A stretch of DNA of 64,000 nt. Origin: Cinclus cinclus. Its lineage: Eukaryota > Chordata > Aves > Passeriformes > Cinclidae. Positions 39,101 to 54,100 of the stretch are shown one piece after another. The stretch lies in contig NC_085051.1 of assembly GCF_963662255.1 (NCBI RefSeq), forward strand, positions 51,995,101 through 52,059,100, written 5' to 3'. How positions within the stretch are numbered: the stretch's first letter is position 1; each line of letters opens with the position of its first letter. A program made the position numbers and the translations under genes. The notes below the pieces were generated by a model, which did not search any database, had not been told where the DNA came from, and saw nothing but the letters and a program-made list of their open reading frames with translations.

Positions 39101-42100
39101 GGAAAGAAGAGAGAATAAATAATACAAAACCTTCCCTGGATGTATGAGACATTACATTTGTGGGAGACAGGTCTCCCACAAATCCCAGTCAAGCAAAATT
39201 TATTATTAATTTAGAAGGATCCTGCCTTTGACCAACCCTGCTGTAAAGCAGTTACTAATAGTTGAACTGCAGAATGAAAATACTGTGTTGTGATAGGCTG
39301 CAGATCCTAAGGGAAGTACAGAATAGGTTTTAACAAGAGGCAGAATGTTTCCTCCAGAAGCTTCTTAGGGCTGAGCCAGATGAACAGACTGAAGGCAATT
39401 TATTTTTAGTGATACAAATCCAACTCTGTGTGGTACCCAGTGAGGCCACCCTACTGACTTTCAGATCAGGAGAGGAAAGGACTGTAAGAGACTGAGGAGC
39501 TGGAGGCAGTAATGTTCAGTGAAAAAATGGATGTACAGCTCACTTGGCAGATATCATGGAAAGAGCAGGAGTTGTTTAATGGTAACTAAAGGAAGCTAGA
39601 GTATCTTGGTAATTTTGTGTGGAAGCTTTAGGAGAGGATTTGGTATTTTGTGTATTCTTGGAGGTGGTTTTCTGTATTCTAAGTCTCCATTTATACAGTA
39701 GGCATTGAAGGTCAACGATTTCATCTTGTCTTAAACCATGGGCAGAGAAAAGGATGAGATTTTGTTAACTGGTGACGAGCCAGCCCTTTTTTATTTTTTT
39801 TAATCATATGATGTAGTGAGACTGAAAAAGATGAGCAGTAAGCCTTTTTTTTTTTTCTTCAGGTTTTCCTAATCTGTTTTGTACTCACTTTTATATAAAC
39901 TTTTATTTTGCTGAGGTATTTGGAAAAGATTCTATGTGCTTAAAACAGGTGTTTACTTATGATCCTGGTTTTGAGAGAACTGTTTGAAGAAAGATCTTTC
40001 TTCAAAATGGAAACTAAAAGAAGCAAGCAACTATCTGTGTTTTGGCTTTGCCGTGCTAGTGTTAATCCTGGAACTTCAAGTTAGGCAGTTACCTGGCCCC
40101 TCTTGCACTGGAACAGAACAGTTTTCCACCACGGGAACAAGCTTTAATGCAGGAAACAGTCTTTCTCATTCAAATGTACTCCTGGAGCAAATTCTCCTTT
40201 CTGACATGAATGCAAACTCTTCTTTCACAGGGTAGAAGATATTGTCAGATTGAGACTGCTGTTCTAATGTAGCTTCTTATAAATGGAATATACTCATTTC
40301 CTCACATCTGAGTGCATTCTCTTTTTTTTGGTGGCTTTTTACGTGCATCTTTGGCAAAGTAGTTTCCCTACTACCTTGCCATTTTAAAGAACAGCAAAAA
40401 TCCTTTGAGGTTTGTGATACAAGGTGGTTCTCCAGTATGAGAATGGCTGCTTCACTCTTTGGAGTACTTTAGGATGTTAATGTGTCTTGATCAATATGCA
40501 ATGCTAAACAGTTAAACTGAATTTCAAGTAGAGGCTCAGGCTGCTTGGTTGTCATGGCAAACACAGTAGGAACTTCATGCCAAAGTTTGGAAACTAAGAT
40601 ACACAAAAGAAAACTTGTAAACTGAAATAACCATGTTGGAGGGCAAATATACTTGTTTATAATTTATTAAGAGTCTGTTTCCCAAAGAACACAGTTTTAA
40701 AATTCTGTTTTATTAAGCAAGTCTTAATTGCCAGCCCAGAGTTTTGCACAAAGGAGGCAATATTCACAAGCAGGGAAGAGTGAGATTCTTTGTTGGCTTG
40801 CCCTCTAACTGTAAGGGCATTGAGTGAATAGAGTAGCCTCTTGGAGACAGAGGAATTGAATCGCTTAAGTACTGTAATCAAGCTTGACATATTTTCAGTG
40901 TGCAGTACCTTGTTTCACAGATGATTCAGTCTTGTCCTCTAAAATTTGTGTTAGTGATTATATGTATGTTAGATCACATATGTATGTGTGTGTGTATAGA
41001 TATTTGATCTCTGTGCATTTACTGTTTTTTCTGTGTTGCCCATTGCATATATATCCTTTAATTACTTGTGTGTGTATGTTAAAGATCTTAATTCACTTTC
41101 CCACAGTTGTTTGTCTTAAGGCTTGCTACCTGTAACCAAGATCTTTATGTGAGTATTTTAATGGGGTGATTTTCAGTTTGATAGGTTCCCTGTGTAATCA
41201 GCTTACTATGAACACAGTATTTGGTATTGTCCTGTCAGGATGTTGTGGCAAAATCTGATCCTTTTGCATGTGACTTGCTGTACAGTTTTCCATAGGTGTG
41301 GTCACATGCAAATCATGCAGCTATTTTTCTCTTTCTGAATGTAAATTAGTATGTATATTTCCATGTGTCTCCTCCAAAGTCTCATCCCCCAAAGGGAAGC
41401 TGTTACACACAAAGCCAGTCTGTGGCTTGAGGGAGATGCTGCTTTTAAAGACTCCCTGAAGATCGAGGTTAGAGCTGGAGTTGGGCATTGCGGTCGTGAG
41501 CACCTACTCTAACATGTGACTCTACCTCATCACTTTATGCATTGCATAACATGGATTGGAGATTATGGCAGGCAGTTGGAGGCTCAGGAAAAGCCTTAGG
41601 TTATTATTGAGAAACTATGATGAATTTGCCTCTGTCTTTGTAACACATGGTCTCTTGGGAGGCTTGCTGTCATTGTAATTGGGAAGTAGTGTTACTGGAA
41701 CATGAAATGTTGGAGGTGACGGAACAAACAGTTTATGAAATAGTGTTCAGGAGTTCTTGTTGTGAACAGTAACTGATACATTGAATTACAGGTTAGTCTG
41801 CTTTTTGCTGACCTCTTTAAAAAGGACTTACTGAGCACTTTTTAATTAAAACAAAGTGGAACATGAAAAACATCTGGAAGATTATACTAGAGCTTAACTA
41901 AAAGGAAAGTAAGAATTTAGAGGCCACAGGAAGAGAGAAATTGTAGCACTGATTAGCCACACTAAATAAAATGTTTAATCCCACTAAATTTAACATACGG
42001 TAATTTATAGTTATGTGGTGTATCTGTAACTTCGGGAAAAAAAAAGTAAAAGGGGAAGAGCAGCAGAAGTTGAAGACCGGCTGATTTGACTAACTGGCAA

Positions 42101-45100
42101 AAGGCAACTGTAGGAAACTTGGGAGATGCAGTTAGGCTACATGAATGATCAGCAGTATGTGTTCCTACTAATCTCTTGGTGTCACACAGTGGAGGAAAAT
42201 ACTTGAGTCTTTTTGGAGCCACTGCACAAGAAGAAGGGATTGATATTGGTGATTGCCTTAACTGATTAGTACTTGAGTTGTAATAAATATTTCTTTAGTT
42301 AAGAAATGGAACGGAAAATATTAGAAACAAGAATTGAATAAATCATACAGCATTGTATAAATCAGAAGGTCCATCTCATCTTACAGGTCTATAAAACTGT
42401 ATTGTCACAGAGAGATTCAGAGAAGTGGTGAAAATTGTAACATCTGAAAACTTTTGTGTAAATACTGAGGACAGGACTCCTTACTCTAGTAATCAATACT
42501 AGTGCTGTGTATATGAGGAGTGTTAGACATCATTGTCTCTTCCTGGGAGCAAGATGGTGTTCAGTAAAATCATAGGGGAACAAAATTCAGAACTGGTACT
42601 TTTTTCCACATATTAACTCATCAGGGTACCTTGCTTCTGTAATATAAGTGAATAATGAACAGGAAATGTTCAAAATCTGGTAGTTTTTTCAATTCCATAC
42701 AGTAGTTAATGCAAAAAAAAAATCCTGTAAAGGTTATTAAGCTTCCATATTTGTAATTTAAATGGCTTCATGAAAGAAATCTAGGATGGACAATAATCCA
42801 TTAATGCAGCTGACTTCATGAGTTAACTTCTGGAACATGTATCTGCCCACTGTTGAAGAAGTGGTACTGGAGTAAAAATTCCGGGCAAAAAAGTCCAGTT
42901 TTGAATCCATGATTATGAAGTATGTATATAAATCTGTGTCTTAATTGTTAAACCAATGAGGGAGGACCAGTGTAAAAATGTGACCTGTCACCCATGATTT
43001 ATAAATAGCCCTGAGAGATCATTATTTTGAACTTAAAACTGCACAGTGAGATCTCTTTCTTACATGTGTTCTTAAAAAGAGATGAGTAGGGGGAGAAGAG
43101 GAGGAAGGTGTCTGCATCACATGCACAACATACGTGATTCTGAATCAGGGTTCTGCTGGAGAGGTTTTTATCCAGCAGGCTGAGTTACAGTAGAGCCAAA
43201 GTTCTGCAGACCAGGCACCAGGAAGAGACAATAATGCTGATATCAGAGCTTCTTCTCCCTTCTTCCTATTAAAAAAAAGGCAAGTAATTGCTTAAACCAA
43301 AATAGAACATCTAATTCAGTTCATGTCTGTTGGGAATGTATGATACAGTGACTTTATTCAGAGTTGTTTAACTAGCCTATTTACAGCTTTAGTGTGAGCA
43401 GATGCGTAATAACACTGGAGTCATAGTCTCAAATTTTTACCTGAGTTGATCATGTCGTTAACTGGCACCCACAATGAAGAGAACTTTGCAAGAGGAACTG
43501 TGGAATATTTTTTTGTTAGCTCTTCTTCAGCATGGGTTTCTGAGGGATTGTTTAGAAACTCAAGAGCGAGTCAAAGCTCATATATTCCTATATTTTTGTC
43601 TCATAGTAAAGCAGTGTTATGCAAAGTGTGTAGTTCAAGTGCTTTTAGTGAGCAAAGGGAGCAGGTTTTCTTCTGCAGGTGTAATAAAAAACTGACTTTG
43701 ATAAATGTGGAGAAACAAACATCTTTTGAAAAGTTACAGTGTCCTGTCACTTGGCTGAAGCTTTAGTGGTTTGATTATAGTGCAGCTGAAGATTGCTGGA
43801 GTTCCTTCAAGTGCTTCTGGTCAACTCTGTGGAATGGGCAGGCTGTTGGGTTTCTTTTCGGGATGCTAAGCTCTCAGACCTTGTCAGAACTGAGCAGGAC
43901 ATGCTCTGGAGAGCTGTCTCATGGTCAGTTCATTAGAACAATTTGGGTCTGACCTGGCTCTGGAGCAGCAGTGTCACAAGTTGTGGGTTTTGGTCTTCCA
44001 CTCTGAAGAAGCAGTGTCAGCACAGGTGAAAATTTTACAAAGTGAATAACACCTTGAATTGAAGATGCTTTAAGTTTCTAAAGGAACAATTTCAGGGACT
44101 TCAGACCTCTCTTGGGTTATGACAGGTGGAGGCAGCAGCAGCATTCTGTGCTCAGAAGACAGAGGGATTTTTGTGTGGAGGGGTTCAAAACCTTGTTTCA
44201 ACTTCCATTAGATTCTCTGGCCTGTAGTAGTTCAAATGTGTTACTATTCCTTTACTGTTTTAGTGCCCTTTGCTTAGTCTTATAAACAAAGAGGAAGTCG
44301 ATGCTGTATACACCTGTGGAGTGAATGGGTGCTTGCAAACATTTTTTTTTTCATCTGCTGTTCTGAGGCTTTGAACACTTTTAAAAAGAAAAATATCTAC
44401 TTTTTCTAGGGTTATTGGTAGCCTGGTGCTTTCACCTTAGATGACTTCCAAGAGAATGTGCTGAACTATACTGTAACCACAGAAATATTTTGATTTATGG
44501 CCTTACTAAAATGTAGCTAACATTGTTATGCTAAGCTGTAAATCAATCAGTCCTTTATATGTGTTCTTTATGGTGTTCACATCTACTTTCTTGATCTTGC
44601 CAATTATATAACCATTGGTTCAGTTAATATGACATAGATTTCAAACCAGTGTGTGCTCTTTGCTCTGTTTGAGTGCTTAGAGTAATTCTTCTGCAAACAG
44701 AACATGATTATTTTATTGGATCCTTCAGAAAACTGCACTGATCTCTGCCTAAATATGGATTTATGTCCATTTATCTGGTCTAGAGCTTTTCTCTAAATGT
44801 AGGTGGTCATAGTTGTCTGCTGTATGAATAAATGCTTAAATCTTGTTAAGTAATGTTTTTCTCCTTTCAAAAGTCATGTATGTCTTGTATGGCCCCGAGT
44901 GGGAATTAAATCTAGAAGGGAGAAGAAGATCAAGTAGCTTCCCAAATTTGCAAGCGGCTTTGTACAAAATTGATCTTTACTACTTTGTTATGGATGAATT
45001 GTGTGGAACGCTTGAAAAAAAATTAGGTTAAATAAAATTACTTGGTGTCCTTGTTTTACTAGCAGAGCTGTTCTTACAGAGTATCCTAGAAACTGTCACA

Positions 45101-48100
45101 TGCCTTAAGTGTTCCTGTTCAGCATTTAATCAAGTGCTTTGTAACTTATAAAGAACCTTCTGCAAAGATACAGGAACCCATTTATGAGGAACAGTATTGT
45201 GAGTGGCAAGCTATTGATGCTTCAGTTCATGGAGTTGAAAGATCAGCCAAATTTTAAATGCAAAAACTAAAAATAATATTTTTATTGAAGTTTTAAAATG
45301 TGACTTTAATATAAAGCAGGTACACTGAATGCAATATAAAGACCTAAAATTTCCTTAGAATTAATGGCTTTGCTCAAGAGACATTTAAAACTGCTTTGTG
45401 TGCACACACAACACCTATTATGCAACCCTTGAGACTAAGCACATCAGTCAGGTATGGAAAAAGCAGCTCTCATTTTTTTACTAAACTGTCCCTGCATTTA
45501 AGAAACCTATTGTGGCTATAAATAGGGCAACTTTACAAATGCTGATTGTCTATTGGCTTTTTATTGACTCTTAATGAGGATTTTTACCTTTGTTTTTTTT
45601 CTTTCTTTTTTGGTTTCTAAGTGAATGCTGAGAAACTTTTAAACTATTTTAAGTTTCTGGGGGGACTTCTGAAATGAGCACATGTTGACCTGTACACTAC
45701 CTGAAAGGTTTGTGAATCTGAAGGGATGATGTGAGTTCTTGCCAGACTTTCAACTTTCTAGCGAGAAAGCCAAATCAGCAGTCTGTCAGCTTACGTGCAG
45801 TTATATTTGTAGCAGCCAGTTTGCTACTGACAGGCTGTGGCACTGTCAGCTGCACTGAAGAGTGTTTTGTTAGGGCTTTGTACTTGCAGGAAGTGTTGCC
45901 TGGACTTTCTGTTGTGTATTTTATATAAACTAAGCAGAACTTTTGCCCTACATCAGTGGTCTTTATAGGGAAAGACAACCAACTTGTTCCTGGAGTTTTT
46001 TTGCTTCCTGAAGTTTCCTTTAAGATGCAAACCAGACCTGTTAAATAAGCTGGGAGTGGCCCTGTTGCTGCTGCTTTGGTTGATCCTAAGATTAGGATTC
46101 CAGGGCTATTCAGGTTGGAAGGAACCTCTGAGAGTCTCCAGTCTAACGTGTCCCAAGCAGGGTCAGCTGTGAGATCAGATCAGCTTGAAACATGATGTAA
46201 CTACAGATTACTCTGTTGCTTTGTTAAGTGATCTGTGTTTGGGCCATAAAACAAAAAAAAATCTGGAAATCGACTCCTGTGGTAATAAAGCTGAGAGATG
46301 TCCAGTGTGAAGTATTGACGCTGGTATTTCTGTCAGAAAGTTGTGTACAGAAGTAAAGAACAGAGTTGGCCAGAAAATTCTACAAAAGTGCCTGTGATAA
46401 CTCTACTTTCTTGTGCTCCTCAGTGTTCTCTGTCCTTCAGCTAGCTCTGCAGGAAGGAGAAGGAGACCAGCACAGACATGGAGGAAAAATAAACAGGTTT
46501 AGCTTTCCCTGTCCTTGCTAATGCAGGGAGTGAGTCTGGGAGGGTTCTATCCTATTCACAGGTGAGTCTGTAAGTCAGGGCTCCAGCAAGGGTTGCCTTG
46601 CCTCTTCTTTCAGCTAAGTTTTAAAGAACATCTATGTAGTTAAAAGAAACTCACTTAGTAATAATTCTGAGTTGATTTCTCGGCATTATAACAAGCACAA
46701 CTTTCTCAAATTTTTCTGGTTTTAGACCAGGGACCATTAAATCCCTGGACAGCAAGGTGTGGAAGAGATAGCAAGATAGAGATAATCAGTTATGAATTCC
46801 AAGCTCCAGAAATACTGAGAAAACTGTTTTCAAAAGTATGTTGTTTTAGTTGTGTGTCTTCTCTTTTATTGTGCACTAGAGCTGTACATACATAGCCAAT
46901 CTGTTATCTGCTGTTCAAGATCAATTAATTCACTGGACAAGAGAGATTTTCATAAGAGGATTTTTTGGCAGTAAAATTTTTATTAAATGCTTCACTATTC
47001 TGTCTCAATCTCACTCACAGCTATGACCCATTGAAAGCCAGTCTCCTGACAAATGTAGTATTAAATACTATTAAGTATCTAATGGAAGCATTTTGATGAG
47101 TACAGTAATAAAAATATAAAATAAACAGTAAATGTATATGTAATTTAATATATATTAAATTAATAAATAATAAATTAATAAAATAATTAATTGAATGTAT
47201 TGGCAATGTTTTAAGCTTGGAAAGAATTGTAAGGTATGACACATTTCATACAAGTAAAATTTGTAGAAAGCTGCAAATGTAAGTTAGGAGAAGAAAAGAT
47301 ATAGGAATAAATAACATCTGTCAAGGAGTGTGATTAAATGCTGACTTAAAATAATGTGATTCACTGTTTAGGCAATCTTATTATGAGAGCTCTAAGTCTT
47401 GGATCAATAAAATGAATCTTGGATAGATATTAATCTTTGGCTTTGACCTTAGAATTACTTACAGCTACAGAACCAAGGTTATTGATGCCCATCCTAATCA
47501 GACATTTCAGACATCAGATTATGAATACTTAAATATTTGCTTCAGACTATATTAACTGGTTTTTGTTGTTTTTTTTTTTCTGCCGTTATTTTCTTAATGT
47601 TTATGTAGTTAAAGCTGTGATTAATATGTTCCGTTTGACTGCCCTGCTACTGGCAGTCATGAATCCAGGGTGAATGGGCTACTTCTAGACTGTTAGATTA
47701 TTTTTTTTTCCCCTCCCTCCCTCCTTCTGTCCCTCCCCAGCCAAGTGGGAGTAATTTTGCTAAAACAGTGTGCTGTGAGATTTAACTAAATGAGACTAGC
47801 AAGTCCCCCAAACAGTTACATGGTTCATGTTTTATTTCTAGAGTATGAATTCATCATTAGATGTATGAGTTCATAGAGGATTAATTCATTCACAAACCTA
47901 AACATTCAATTTTTCTTCTGTGAGCAAGCGTGAGGTTCTCTTAAAGCAGAGTTTTAATTTGTTCAGAGGCAGGACTTGGAAGCTGTTGATGCCCAAGGTA
48001 CAGCAATTTTGTTCAGCTGTGTCGCTGGCTTTATACAGATGTCAGGTTCCTGTTGTTTCCTAAAAACTGTTGTTCCTTCTCTCTTTGCCCAGGGGGTACA

Positions 48101-51100
48101 GTACCTCTGTATGTTGGGAGGAGCAGACTTTTAGCACAGGTATCAATTGGCCAAGGTGCCAGTCCCAGAGCCTTGATCATCTGAGATACACTTGAAGGCT
48201 TGCACAGGGATGGTATTGATATTCCTTGCCTTCAGTCAGCTGCCCCATTCTACTTTCAGTAGTGATTACTGGAAGTGTTGATCTCATCATGAACCACCCA
48301 CAATTGAGGAAGTTTCTCAGAGTGGATAGGCTGGAATAATGCTGAGTGTTTTTCAGAAGAAAATTTTAAAGGCACTAGGACGAGGAATGTGCAAATAGCT
48401 TGCAGCCAGCTGCTATGGTGAGGGTGTTTGCTCCTGTGCTTTTAACCTCCCTGCCTGGCAACACTTAATCCCAAGATTTTTCTCAGTTTTTTGGAAGTAC
48501 ATCATTACTTCTAAGTGGGGGGCAGTTCATATCACCTTGTTGAGTAAAGAGTGTCAGATCCTTGGATTCGATAGGTTTTAATGGACAGAGATCTCATTTA
48601 AAAGCTTTCCTCTGAGAATCACATCTTTCACAAAATAGCAAATGGGTCTTAGTGGTGAGCTGATGAAACACTGGGTCCCAGGCATGATTGAATTTCATGA
48701 GTAAGCACTTTTCTTGTTCTTAGCAAAATTCTATAGCAACCTTCATGCAGAAATAAAGAAAATGTCTCCCAGTTCCTGTGCCCATTGATTCTATTATTTT
48801 TTCAGTTAAGAGACCAAAGCAGTACTTTAGTGCTTGAAGATATAACTTGTCTCCATGAGACAACTGAGCTGTAACTGAAAGCAGTAGCTGCATGTAAATA
48901 AAAGGCAGGGCATCCCTGTCAGTAGAAGCCTGAATTAATTTATTTATACTACATTTAAGTTCAGACAGATTCTCTCTGCCATCTGGTTCCCAGAGAACAG
49001 CTAGAATAAGCACAGTGAAGTCTGTGCTTAGATTTAATTTATCAGAATTTCACGTGTTGCTATGTCTGTTAACACACAATTTAAGGAGATGGGGACTTCA
49101 GTCACACCAAAGTCGTTGGACAGCAAAAGCTAGTCATGTAAAACCACACCCAGACAAAAGAGCAAGGTATAGTTTGAACATAGCCACCTATTGGTTCTTT
49201 TCTGCTTAAAGGGACAGTGAGGATTCAGAAGAAGGTGGTAATGCTATATCCTCTGCTGGCTGGGAGACTCTGTGGCTCTCTGGTTGTTCAGTATGATTCA
49301 GGCCTAATTGTATTTGCTTTAGAATGGATCTTCATTCTTAGGCATTGAGTCCTGCTGCAACTTGTGTCCAGAGGAGAGAACATCAAGTCTCATAGCTTTG
49401 CTTTAATTCTGCATTTATTTGAGGTATGGCTATGTGTTTGTGCTCTTCCAGATAGAAATGCTACCTCAATTCTGAGAGTTGTCCCTTGGCATCACTTGTT
49501 TGTAGTGATACAGGACAGGAATTTTACACAGTCTAAAACGTAACTTGCAAGGCCTTTAGGATTCAATCTTTCAACTCCAAATCACAGATTTACATCAGCC
49601 TGTGAATGCTCTGTTACCATGTCACATTATCCTGCCATCTCCCAGTAGAACTAGTACTCTATTTAATTTCTCCTTGAAGAGGTATTGGTTAGTATTCTCT
49701 TTTGGCTTATAATGGCTCTCTGGACTCTGGGGAGTAACTTTTTAGTCTGCTGACTTTAGAAATTGTAAAACATCATCTCATTTGGGAGTTTTTAACCAAG
49801 AGACCGTACACCTGATTCAACTGGTTTATAATATATGCTGCAAAACATAAGTGCAGCTTTAACATTGTTGTGTGTAAATGCTTGTCATGCATATCCTGTA
49901 GTTAAATTTGCCTTTGGAAATGGCTCACCTGCGTAGCTGGTTAGGATTTTTCCCTACTGACAGGTCTAGTTTCTCTCTGTGTAGCTCTATGAATACCAAA
50001 GATCTGCTGCTTTTCAGACCTTGTCCTCCAAGGTTTAATACTCTGGAGCAATTCTATTTTATGTGAAGCTTGTTTACTTTCTCTTTTATTGCTGGCATGA
50101 TTTCTTCTGACTAAATATACTGAAAAAGTATATATCAAAATTAGAACCTGAGCCCCAAATCACAGCTACGTCTGAGGCCTGTAATATTGTTCAGTATCTG
50201 CAGCTTTCTAATTACAGACTCTGAACCTAGTAAATAGGGAGGTTAAAAAACAAGGTTGAACCTGATGAATGATCTTGCATATTAAATGTGTAGAGTTTAA
50301 TCTTTGGATGATGAAAGATTTAGTTGTTTGTTCAGAAGTGATATGGGGATAAGCACGGGTGACACAAGTGGGGGAGCATTTGAAATTGCTTTTCTTTTCC
50401 TGTTGATTCTTCTGACACTTAGTGCTAGATCTTAATTTATCTTGAAATTCCTCAGTTTTGTTAGCACTTGCTTTGTCTGAGCTATGTTTGAATTTTATTT
50501 TCAGAAGCAAATTACTTTGTAGCTCAGTGGTGTAAATGTATTTAATAATCAAAGTATCAGTATCTTGAGTCACTGTTCCTAGAAAATGCTCTCTTTGGAG
50601 CTGATTGATCATTTTTGTGATTACGGAGAACAATATCATTTGGCTGTTTTTAGTTAAAGGATAGACTTGCAGTTCAAGAATTGTGTGATTGAGAATAAGG
50701 TATTTTTAATGCAAAATTGGTTGTACTCAATACTGAGAAAGATATTGTCTACTTTTCTAGTAGAAATGTAGGTGATATCTTGTCTCTGTGATGGCTCTTG
50801 TGGCAGGAGAAGCCTTCTGGTATCTTCAGGACTCACAGGAGCCTTCGTGCTACTGTCACTGCTTTGTCACGTGCTGTAGGTGCAAAGGCAAGGGCAGCTG
50901 AAGTTTGTATACTTGCATAATATAAAGAGAGAAGCATTTTAAAAAGATCTTGGATGTCTCATAAATGCAGAGCTGCTTTCTAAAGTAGGGTTTTGTGACT
51001 GCATAAATTGTTGTGTGGTATAAACATTATTTTTAAATAGATGTGGTTATGTGCACATATTGTGATAAACTGAATTCTGTTTGCTCTCTTTGCAGGCTGC

Positions 51101-54100
51101 GGACTTGAGTAAACCAATAGACAAAAGGATATACAAAGGAACACAGCCTACATGCCATGACTTCAATCACTTAACAGCCACAGCAGAAAGTGTGTCACTT
51201 CTAGTGGGCTTCTCTGCAGGCCAGGTCCAACTTATAGACCCTATTAAAAAAGAAACTAGCAAATTATTTAATGAGGAAGTAAGTAGAAATCTTAATATTG
51301 TTGCATGCAATGTATCTGTGATATTGAAGTTCCTAGATTTTCAAAGCTCAGTAGATGTGGCTCCACTTGCTTGTGTAGTTCATTGTTCAGTCACTGCCTT
51401 TGTTTTTCAGCTGTTCCATTGGCTTGGAGTACTTACATAAAAATGTTATTCATCATGAAAAGATAAAGGCATCTCATGGGGTTTAAGATTAAAAATGAGG
51501 ATTTTCTAGTTTGGGTAATACTGTAACTAGAGCTGAGGACAGTTTACATATGGAAGTAAGATCTACAAATCTAAATGTTGCTGCATCTTGTCTGAATTCA
51601 GTTGTTTCTGAGGCTTCTGGTTGTCAATGAAGAAGAAAATTTTAAGCTGCTATTTAACTCATATTATAGTAAAAATACTAAATAAGTTAAAAATACAAAT
51701 TTTCATGTTTGGGACATTACAGCAGAAACTGCCTATATCAAGTATTCCTAAAGGCTTGCTTGGATGTGAGTAGGATATAAAGCTGAGTGCACAGAAGTGC
51801 TGAGGGTTTATGAGGTATTGACCGTGTGATGTTTGGAAGAAAACTCTCCATCTGCTTTTTCTGCTGTTAGGCAATAAGGAAAGATAGGAGTTCTATGGGG
51901 AGCACTAATGCCAAGTTACTGGGCCACTGGCTCTGAGTATCTGGTAGCATTGACATTCTTAGAGGAATAAGAGTCCTGATGCTAATGAGGCAAGAAATCT
52001 GGTCACTGGGATGACTTGTGATAGCATTTTCTGCAGAGGATAAGATAGGGGAATTTGGGTGGTCTAGGGGAGGTGATTTTCTTTCGGGGATTTTTCGTCT
52101 TGTTCTATTTTTGTTTTAATCCAGCTCTGCAGAGAGGTTTGCAGGTCTCTTGGTTGGTTTTCATTTGTTTTTCTTTTTTGAAATTTCAAATCTGGATTAC
52201 AGATGAAGTTAAGACATGCTCAGCTTTCAGTCCTTCCCGCCTCAGAGAGATGTGTGGCCTTGCTCCTTCCTTGTGCAAAGAAGATTGAAGTATTGTTCTC
52301 ACTGGGGATGTTTTATAATTAGATCTAATTCCTCCTCAGCTTTCTAAAAGTAGCTACATGTAGATCAGAAAAGGGGCGTTTTTCTTCCTACCTGGCCTTG
52401 TCCCAACCGCTCTGTCTCTGCTTGTGTTGACTGGGAAATAGTGCTGGATAATCTTTTAGTGAATCCTTTTGTCTGTTGATAGGAACCTCTGTATAAGTAG
52501 TTGAAATGTTAATCTTAGCATAATCCTGCCACTCCCATCCACTCCTCCCAAGAAAGTGTCTTATTTATTCTGATACAATAATATTGTAAGCATTAAGGGT
52601 AGCAGACATACTCTAAACAGCTGGTTTCATATCACAGAGTAGTTCCCACTCCTGTAGCTGTGCAACAGTTCCTTTGAGAAAAACTTCTGGTGAAATACTT
52701 GTATCAAGGCCCAGTGCACATTTCCAGGCCTTGATGGTGTTTACTGTCTGGTGACTACAGTGCAAAGCTGTGTTGCAGGTGAATAGATCCTGTGGCATTC
52801 CCCAAATGCTGGAAGCAGTGAAAGCACTTCCATCAGCCAGTATTGCCTTTTCTCTGTGCTATGGCAGATCACTTCAGTGTGATGGAAATATGCCCTTTGA
52901 CAGTTTGGTGGAAATTTAAATGACATGATCTCTCTTCTACTGAGCTAATGTAAGGATTTGCTCAGTGCTACCAAGACTACACACCCAGTAGGCTACATTT
53001 AAATGACAAATTCTTGTTTCCTATGCCGACCTTATCTGCAACCAACTTTTAAAACTTAAAGTGCAACATTATTACAACCAACTTTTAAAACTTAAATATG
53101 TATTTTATTCTGTCAATTACAGTATTGAATTTTACCCTAGATGTGTTTGTAAGTTCTGGCTTGTATTTAAAGCCCCTTTCAGAGAATCATTAGTGAGCAC
53201 TGATGTTTCAACCAGTTCATTTGCTTCAAGATGAAGGTACCTATTGGGTTTTGAATATATTTTGAGTTTAGATAGTCTTTAGGAATAACCCCAGGCATAA
53301 CGCAGTCTGAATGAGTGTGAACATTGTTCTACAGATCCAGCAATCATGCTAGAGGTAACAGAATTCACCACCTATCCTGGGAGTAATTTGGTGCTTCAGG
53401 TAGCCCAAAGCTCTGCTTTGACTATCAGCTGTGGCAGAGCAATCAGAATATATATGATACACGAAATAAATCAACCTGTTACTATAGGTTATGTTGAACA
53501 TGAAATGCAATAGCCCTAGCATAGTCTTAACTTATTACTCTTTTTTTTTTTTTTAATTCTATTGATGTAGAAGATGATAGGGACTTGAAAGGCTGAAGTG
53601 AGTGATAAGATCCTGTGCAGCTTGTGGCTGCCTGCTTAAATCCATCTGTGTCCACAGTGGTACTCCTTCCAGCTGTTTCAATATTAAACCACTGATATTT
53701 TCTTACTCCCCAAACCAGTCAAATATACCTCCAAGATTCAGTTGTTTCCAAGTGGTACTTGGTTATTATCAAACTAGCCAGTGCTTTTTCATCTTACTTT
53801 TTAATCTTTTTCAAAATTTAAACTGAAGCCTTGAGCTGCATTTTTTCCCTAATCAACTTGTCCTGTATCTTTGTTGCCAAAGCTATGTAAGACCTTGCAT
53901 GTTCTTTGCATGTAGACCTAATGCATATTCTTTGATTGCCTCAGATTTTTCAGTCCCTTGTGGTCTGTGTCTATATTTTTGTCCCTTCAATTTCTTTAAA
54001 ACCATGACCAAGATAATCTTGGCTCATGTTTCTGACTGGTGAAGCTTCTTCACTTACTTCCACCAAACTGAACATAAGCCTTTTATCTCACATCCTTCAC

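Larger units (their letters stand above)
24129..51095 (+). other. WDR20: WDR20 intron 1 (27 kb)
   Basis: Contains CpG-island sequence to about 24480, an ERVL-type solo LTR (33693-34633), an old CR1 remnant (about 38880-39110), a palindrome (39156-39183), a CR1 tail (46090-46190) and an AT-rich tract (47100-47200). The remaining stretches (24.5-33.6, 34.7-38.8, 39.2-46.0 and 47.2-51.1 kb) show only short open frames with no recognised family, and no RNA gene I can support. Confidence 0.85.
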
